Shown here one piece after another: positions 60,053 through 64,000 of a stretch of DNA of 64,000 bases (within the stretch, counting starts at the first letter, position 1; the number at the start of each line of letters is the position of its first letter). The notes beneath the pieces are model-generated. The model had not been told where the DNA came from. It made no database searches and worked only from the letters and a program-made list of their open reading frames with translations. Position numbers and translations under genes: made by a program. The stretch covers positions 36,242-100,241 of the forward strand of contig JAHIRM010000003.1 of assembly GCA_018818595.1 (NCBI GenBank). The letters are read 5' to 3'. Source of the DNA: Bacillota bacterium (lineage in GTDB: Bacteria > Bacillota_I > Bacilli_A > Izemoplasmatales > Hujiaoplasmataceae).

Positions 60053-61276
60053 ATGGATCTATTTAAAAAATGTGTTGAATTTACAACAGTTGATGAATAT
60101 AAAGGAATAGGGATTTATCCTTATTTTCATGCATTAGAAACAAAACAAGATATTGAAGTTACGATGGAAGGTCACAGAAAAATAATGATTGGTTCTAATA
60201 ATTATTTAGGACTTACTGGTGACGAAAGAGTAATTCAAGCCGGAATTAAAGCTCTACAAGAGTTTGGTTCTGGTGTATCGGGGTCTCGTTTCTTAAACGG
60301 AACATTAACAACACATATTATACTTGAAAATGAATTAGCCGAATTTTTACATAAAGAAGCCTGTGTTACCTTCTCAACAGGATTTCAAACCAATCTTGGA
60401 ATCATTTCTGCCATTGCTGGTCGTAATGACTTAATTTTCTGTGATCGAGAAAATCATGCTAGTATTTATGATGGAGCAAGGTTAAGTTATGCTAAAATGA
60501 TTCGATACCAACATAATGATATGGCAGATTTAGAACTTCAATTAAAAGAGGCAGATCCAAGTAAAGGAAAACTTATTGTCACCGATGGTGTTTTCAGTAT
60601 GTCAGGTGATTTGTGTATGTTACCAGAAATTGTTAAACTTGCAAAAATATATGATGCAAGAGTTATGGTCGATGATGCTCATGGATTTGGAGTGTTAGGA
60701 GCTACTGGACGAGGAACTGCAGAGTATTTTGGATTAGAAGATGATGTAGACATTATCATGGGTACTTTTTCTAAATCCCTTGCTAGTTTAGGAGGATATA
60801 TGGTTGCAGATCGACATGTAGTCGAATATGTAAAGCATAAATCCAGACCTTTTATTTTCTGTGCAGCTATTACACCGGCTAATGCAGCTACTGCTTTAGA
60901 AGCATTAAGAATTTTAAAGGCAGAACCAGAAAGGCCAAAAGCTTTACTTGAAATTGCAAAGTATGTTAAAGAATTACTTATTAGTAAAGGCTTAGAAATT
61001 GCAAGTCATTCTATAGCACCAATTATTCCTATTTATACTTACTCGCAATTAAGAACGCTTGTTGCGTGTAAATTGTTATATGATAGAGGAGTTTATGTAA
61101 ATCCAGTTTTACCACCAGCAACACCTGAAGGCGAATGTCTAATTCGAACAAGTTATACTTCAACTCATACAAAAGCATTGATGGATGAAGCGGTTGGAAT
61201 CATTGCAGATGTGTTACAAAGCTTACCAGAAGCAGAAGATGAGTTAATGGATTTTTTACACAAATCATATGAGTAA
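60053..61276 (+). CDS. Serine-palmitoyltransferase-like alpha-oxoamine synthase
   Basis: 407-residue PLP enzyme of the alpha-oxoamine synthase family. PLP Lys is K241 (GTFSKSLASLGG), D208 and H210 (VMVDDAHGFG) hold the ring, and H135 (DRENHASI) stacks on it. The blocks YPYFHALETKQD, GSRFLNGTLTTH and VYVNPVLPPATPEGE resemble bacterial serine palmitoyltransferase (Bacteroides type) more than glycine C-acetyltransferase or BioF. It would condense serine, or glycine/alanine, with a long-chain acyl thioester to a 3-ketosphinganine. The reductase gene downstream overlaps by 8 bases. Confidence 0.75.
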   Translation: MDLFKKCVEFTTVDEYKGIGIYPYFHALETKQDIEVTMEGHRKIMIGSNNYLGLTGDERVIQAGIKALQEFGSGVSGSRFLNGTLTTHIILENELAEFLHKEACVTFSTGFQTNLGIISAIAGRNDLIFCDRENHASIYDGARLSYAKMIRYQHNDMADLELQLKEADPSKGKLIVTDGVFSMSGDLCMLPEIVKLAKIYDARVMVDDAHGFGVLGATGRGTAEYFGLEDDVDIIMGTFSKSLASLGGYMVADRHVVEYVKHKSRPFIFCAAITPANAATALEALRILKAEPERPKALLEIAKYVKELLISKGLEIASHSIAPIIPIYTYSQLRTLVACKLLYDRGVYVNPVLPPATPEGECLIRTSYTSTHTKALMDEAVGIIADVLQSLPEAEDELMDFLHKSYE

Positions 61277-62066
61277 CTTTGTAGTTATTACAGGTGCTTC
61301 AAGTGGTATTGGATTTGATACAGCTTCTTATTTACACAAATTAGGTTATAAAGTCATTGGAATTTCTCGTAATTATCCAAAAGAGAAATATGATTTTGAA
61401 TATATACTATGTGATATAACCAATCAAGAAATGATTGATAAAACAATAAAAGAAATTGAAAAATCTACAGATACAATAGATGTATTAATTAATTGTGCAG
61501 GAATGGGAATAAGTGGAGCGATTGAACATACTTCTTTGGAAGAAGTTAATTCCATCTTCCAAGTAAATGTGGTTGGAGTATTCTTACTTACACAAGCTGC
61601 TATCCCGTTATTAAGAAAATCTAAACGCGCAAAAATTATCAATATTGGTTCTGTTGCAGGTGAACTATCCATTCCTTTTCAAGCGTTTTATTCCATGACA
61701 AAAGCTAGCATTGGCATGTTTTCTGAGTGCTTAAGAATGGAACTTAAACCATTTTGTATTGATGTTACTACAGTTTTGCCAGGCGATACAAAAACAGGTT
61801 TTACTAAAAACCGTATTCAACCAAAAGTGATTCAAGATGAACTCTACAAGGATCGAATTAAACGCTCCATTGAAAAGATGGAAAAAGATGAAGAAAATGG
61901 AAAACCGGCAAGTAGTGTTACCAAAGTCATCTACAAATTAATGAAACGAAAATCAATGCCAGTAAGTGTAACAGTTGGATTTGAATACAAATTATTTGTA
62001 TTTTTAAAAAGAATTTTACCAAAGAGATTTGTTAATTGGTTACTTTACCAAATGTATGCAAAATAA
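61269..62066 (+). CDS. Short-chain dehydrogenase, probable 3-ketosphinganine reductase
   Basis: 265-residue classical SDR. The cofactor motif TGASSGIG is at 8-15, NCAG at 75-78, and the catalytic S128, Y141 and K145 (FYSMTKAS) are present. The C-terminus is hydrophobic and basic (FKYKLFVFLKRILPKRF-like), which could hold it at the membrane. The overlap with the oxoamine synthase gene suggests it reduces that product; from sequence alone another ketone substrate cannot be excluded. It ends at a terminator. Confidence 0.78.
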   Translation: MSNFVVITGASSGIGFDTASYLHKLGYKVIGISRNYPKEKYDFEYILCDITNQEMIDKTIKEIEKSTDTIDVLINCAGMGISGAIEHTSLEEVNSIFQVNVVGVFLLTQAAIPLLRKSKRAKIINIGSVAGELSIPFQAFYSMTKASIGMFSECLRMELKPFCIDVTTVLPGDTKTGFTKNRIQPKVIQDELYKDRIKRSIEKMEKDEENGKPASSVTKVIYKLMKRKSMPVSVTVGFEYKLFVFLKRILPKRFVNWLLYQMYAK

Positions 62067-62096
62067 GCAAAAAGCATAGCTATTTGCTTTTTTTTT
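62065..62096 (+). terminator. Intrinsic terminator after the SDR gene
   Basis: AAGCAAA (62065-62071) pairs with TTTGCTT (62083-62089), with an inner AGC/GCT pairing and one mismatch, then a T run. TATAAT at 62109-62114 starts the next unit. Confidence 0.82.
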
Positions 62097-62137
62097 AGGA
62101 AATCGAGTTATAATATAAGAATAAAGATGGTGATATT

Positions 62138-63466
62138 ATGAAAAAAGATATTTATGAATGTATTAAACTAGATCGTCATGGATATGGGCTTGTTTTGGAT
62201 AATAATCGAACTTTTACAATTGCTAATCTTTTGCCTTTTGAAAAAGCAGAAATTACAATCTTTCAAAATGGTTTTGGGAAAGTAGAAAAGTTCATCAAAA
62301 CATCTGATGACCGTGTTAAAGCGAAGTGTTCTAAATTTAACGAATGCGGAGGCTGCCAACTACAACACATTCCATATCTTCAACAAGTTGAACTTAAAAC
62401 AAATTTAGTAAAAGAATATCTAGAACAATATTCTTTGGATTCTTCTGTGTGTTTGCCTTGTATAGGTATGAAAGATCCGTTTTTTTACCGCAACAAAAGT
62501 CAGATGGTTATTTCCGATAAAAACAAAAAAGTTATGAGTGGATTTTATGAAGAAAACACTCATTCCATTATAAATATTGATCAGTGTGTTATACAAGTTG
62601 ACACGGCAAATACAATTATAAAGACTTGTAAGAACATTATGCAACAACACAAAATTCATCCATATGATGAAGACAAGAAAACGGGGCTAATTCGCCATAT
62701 TCTAGTTCGAGCAAGTTCTTCCACAAAACAAATCTTAGTTGTGATTGTTACTGCACAAGAAATGTTTCCCGGAAGAAATAATTTCATCAAAGCTTTACGA
62801 GAGGCTCATCCTGAAATCACAACGATTGTACAAAATGTAAATTCAAGGGCAACATCCGTTGTTCTTGGAGATTTTGAGAGAATTCTTTATGGCAAAGGAA
62901 CTATTTTAGATATTATTTTAGGAAAAACATTTATACTTTCTTCTAGAACATTCTACCAAGTGAATACAAAACAAACGGAATTACTCTATAAGAAAGCATT
63001 AGAACTTGTTAAACCGACTCTTGATGATGTTGTTTTGGACGCTTATTCGGGTGTTGGAACAATAGGGATTATTTTTAGTGACCATGTCAAAAAAGTATTA
63101 GCAGTAGAAATCAGTAAAGAAGCGGTTAAGAATTCCATACAAAACGCCAAATTGAACAAAGCGTATAATGTTAGATTTAATCAAGACGATGCACCAGTGT
63201 ATCTTTCTAAATTAGCATATGAAAAAACGAGTATTGATACAATTATTGTAGATCCTCCTCGTCTTGGTTTAAATCAAGCTTTTTTAGATAGCGTTAAAAT
63301 TATTAAACCGAAAAAGTTCTTGTATATATCCTGCGATCCAGAAACATTAGCGAGAGATTTAAAAATACTCGTAGGGTTTGGATACTCACTTCGCCAAGTT
63401 CAACCAATAGATATGTTTCCACAAACAAACCATGTAGAGTCTATCACGTTGCTTTCATTAAAATAG
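62138..63466 (+). CDS. 23S rRNA m5U methyltransferase family (copy 2)
   Basis: 442 residues, paralogue of 6180-7544. Iron-sulfur cysteines are in CSKFNECGGCQLQH with a fourth in INIDQCVIQ. SAM site VVLDAYSGVGTIG, then IIVDPPRLGLN, and catalytic Cys in LYISCDPETLARDL. Both copies end in VQPIDMFPxTxxVES. Spacing and motifs are intact in both, so both should be active, probably on different uridines. It has its own -10 box (TATAAT 62109-62114) and GATGGTGAT ribosome site. Confidence 0.85.
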   Translation: MKKDIYECIKLDRHGYGLVLDNNRTFTIANLLPFEKAEITIFQNGFGKVEKFIKTSDDRVKAKCSKFNECGGCQLQHIPYLQQVELKTNLVKEYLEQYSLDSSVCLPCIGMKDPFFYRNKSQMVISDKNKKVMSGFYEENTHSIINIDQCVIQVDTANTIIKTCKNIMQQHKIHPYDEDKKTGLIRHILVRASSSTKQILVVIVTAQEMFPGRNNFIKALREAHPEITTIVQNVNSRATSVVLGDFERILYGKGTILDIILGKTFILSSRTFYQVNTKQTELLYKKALELVKPTLDDVVLDAYSGVGTIGIIFSDHVKKVLAVEISKEAVKNSIQNAKLNKAYNVRFNQDDAPVYLSKLAYEKTSIDTIIVDPPRLGLNQAFLDSVKIIKPKKFLYISCDPETLARDLKILVGFGYSLRQVQPIDMFPQTNHVESITLLSLK

Positions 63467-63780
63467 CACTTGTTATATACTTGATACATACTTGACAGCA
63501 CTCTATTTTTAACCCAACTTAATAAAAATCAGCCATCAGATGACCTTCATAGGTATCCGATGGCTTTTTTTGTCTATGTGTGCAAATTTCGTCCATTGTG
63601 GGAACATATTTTTTGGTGAAAAATCGCCTTTTTTGTCCGAATGGTTGTCTTACGCAACATATTTTATTTCAAAAAAAATTAGATAATAACAACCTTATAA
63701 TTCATAATCTTATCGTACTTTTCATTGTGATAAGTACCTGTTGCAAATTTAGTTAATACAGCAAAATAACCTAACTAAAA
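63467..63780. terminator. Intergenic region with two terminator hairpins
   Basis: AGCCATC (63531-63537) pairs with GATGGCT (63559-63565) plus inner ACC/GGT pairs, followed by TTTTTT: a strong terminator 65 bases after the methyltransferase. A smaller stem GGTGA-AAAA-TCGCC (63615-63628) with a T run follows; the gene it served, if any, is not visible. No open frame with a ribosome site is seen between them. Confidence 0.7.
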
Positions 63781-63828
63781 GTTACAAAAGTTACAAGTGT
63801 TGCAAATGTAACATCTTGATGATATAAT
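63781..63828 (+). promoter_or_regulatory. Promoter with GTTACA repeats before the ABC ATPase
   Basis: TTGCAA (63800-63805), 17-base spacer, TATAAT (63823-63828). GTTACA occurs at 63781 and 63790, and its complement TGTAAC at 63807-63812; the pair 63790/63807 forms an inverted repeat with an 11-base centre covering the -35 box. Such a layout fits a repressor of a GntR/YtrA type, but no regulator gene is in the window. Confidence 0.6.
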
Positions 63829-63894
63829 AGTCATGAAAGTTTTAGTGATAACAATGAAGTTCAAACAAAAATAGGATAACAGGAGAATATACAA

Positions 63895-64000
63895 ATGATA
63901 GAAGTGAAAAATCTTACAAAAGATTTTGGGTTCAATAGAGGTGTTTTCGATATATCGTTTGAAGTTAAAAAAGGTGAAGTATATGGTTTTCTTGGTCCGA
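63895..64000 (+). CDS. ABC transporter ATP-binding protein (N-terminal fragment)
   Basis: Starts at ATG 63895 behind AGGAG and runs off the window after 35 codons. The sequence MIEVKNLTKDFG to GEVYGFLGP is the start of an ABC ATPase, with the Walker A motif beginning at the edge. The type (drug, antibiotic or Cu-type exporter) cannot be told from this part. Confidence 0.85.
   Translation, partial: MIEVKNLTKDFGFNRGVFDISFEVKKGEVYGFLGP

Noticed and set aside
60053..61276. Glycine C-acetyltransferase (Kbl) or BioF
   Set aside because: No threonine dehydrogenase or biotin genes are next to it, and motif blocks (YPYFHALETKQD, VNPVLPPATPEGE) fit serine palmitoyltransferase better. Not excluded; a phylogeny would decide.

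Overview
The window is AT-rich DNA with short intergenic gaps and mostly co-directional genes. TGA is a normal stop: for example the feoA/feoB and xerC/rlmH junctions use it. The organism therefore uses the standard bacterial code, not the Mycoplasma code. The gene set (Rnf complex, histidine fermentation, folate C1 enzymes, FeoAB, KtrB-type potassium channel, no respiratory oxidase seen) suggests an anaerobic, fermentative low-GC Firmicute or a free-living Mollicutes-like lineage (Izemoplasma/Haloplasma/Erysipelotrichia type). This placement is inferred from gene content; no phylogenetic marker was compared.

Layout. 1-1577: end of a capsule/EPS regulatory locus (Wzz-type C-terminus, BY-kinase, PHP phosphatase). 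1859-6115: two-component system and a membrane NDP-sugar 4,6-dehydratase. 6180-10249: RlmD-type rRNA methyltransferase, formate-THF ligase, an unknown protein and an HD protein. 10336-16382: MATE transporter, alpha/beta hydrolase, a flavoprotein trio (GlpA-like, FAD/NAD oxidoreductase, DUF1667) and Ogt. 16417-19361: feoA-feoB-DtxR operon with two matching palindromes at its promoter. 19377-25908: LacI regulator, GH13 enzyme, trmFO-xerC-rlmH, pepT. 26147-29077: esterase, condensation-like acyltransferase and zinc-ribbon membrane protein. 29099-36277: pseudouridine synthases, KtrB, a guanylate-kinase-like protein, thioredoxin with an unusual reductase, chorismate mutase, threonine aldolase, Nudix. 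36384-42082: an Rnf operon with two departures from the standard set: an extra protein with two flavinylation-type motifs, and an RnfB of only 95 residues that lacks its ferredoxin domain.

42701-49379 is the accessory region. An intact tRNA-Lys(CUU) is followed by cargo (small membrane protein, Fic protein, BspA-like lipoprotein split by a stop codon, Rhs and Fic remnants). Copies of the tRNA 3' half recur at 44835 and 49282, two diverged 225-bp repeats surround those copies, and a nearly identical 104-bp repeat of the tRNA downstream flank lies at 48257. This looks like an array of cassettes inserted successively at the tRNA 3' end, with no integrase left inside.

49575-56062 is a complete histidine-to-glutamate operon (hutH, hutU, ftcD, hutI, fchA) with a cre-like site at its promoter. 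It would yield methenyl-THF, and the formate-THF ligase at 7558 could turn the formyl unit into formate and ATP after a FolD step that is not in the window. 56194-59103: TetR regulator with an ABC exporter. 59203-62066: an operon of a cyclase-like protein with a Cys/acidic repeat insertion, a serine-palmitoyltransferase-like enzyme and a short-chain reductase, which suggests sphingoid-base synthesis. 62138-63466: a second RlmD paralogue. The window ends in the first 35 codons of an ABC ATPase behind a promoter with GTTACA repeats.

All family assignments come from reading motifs in the translated sequence; no database search was run.
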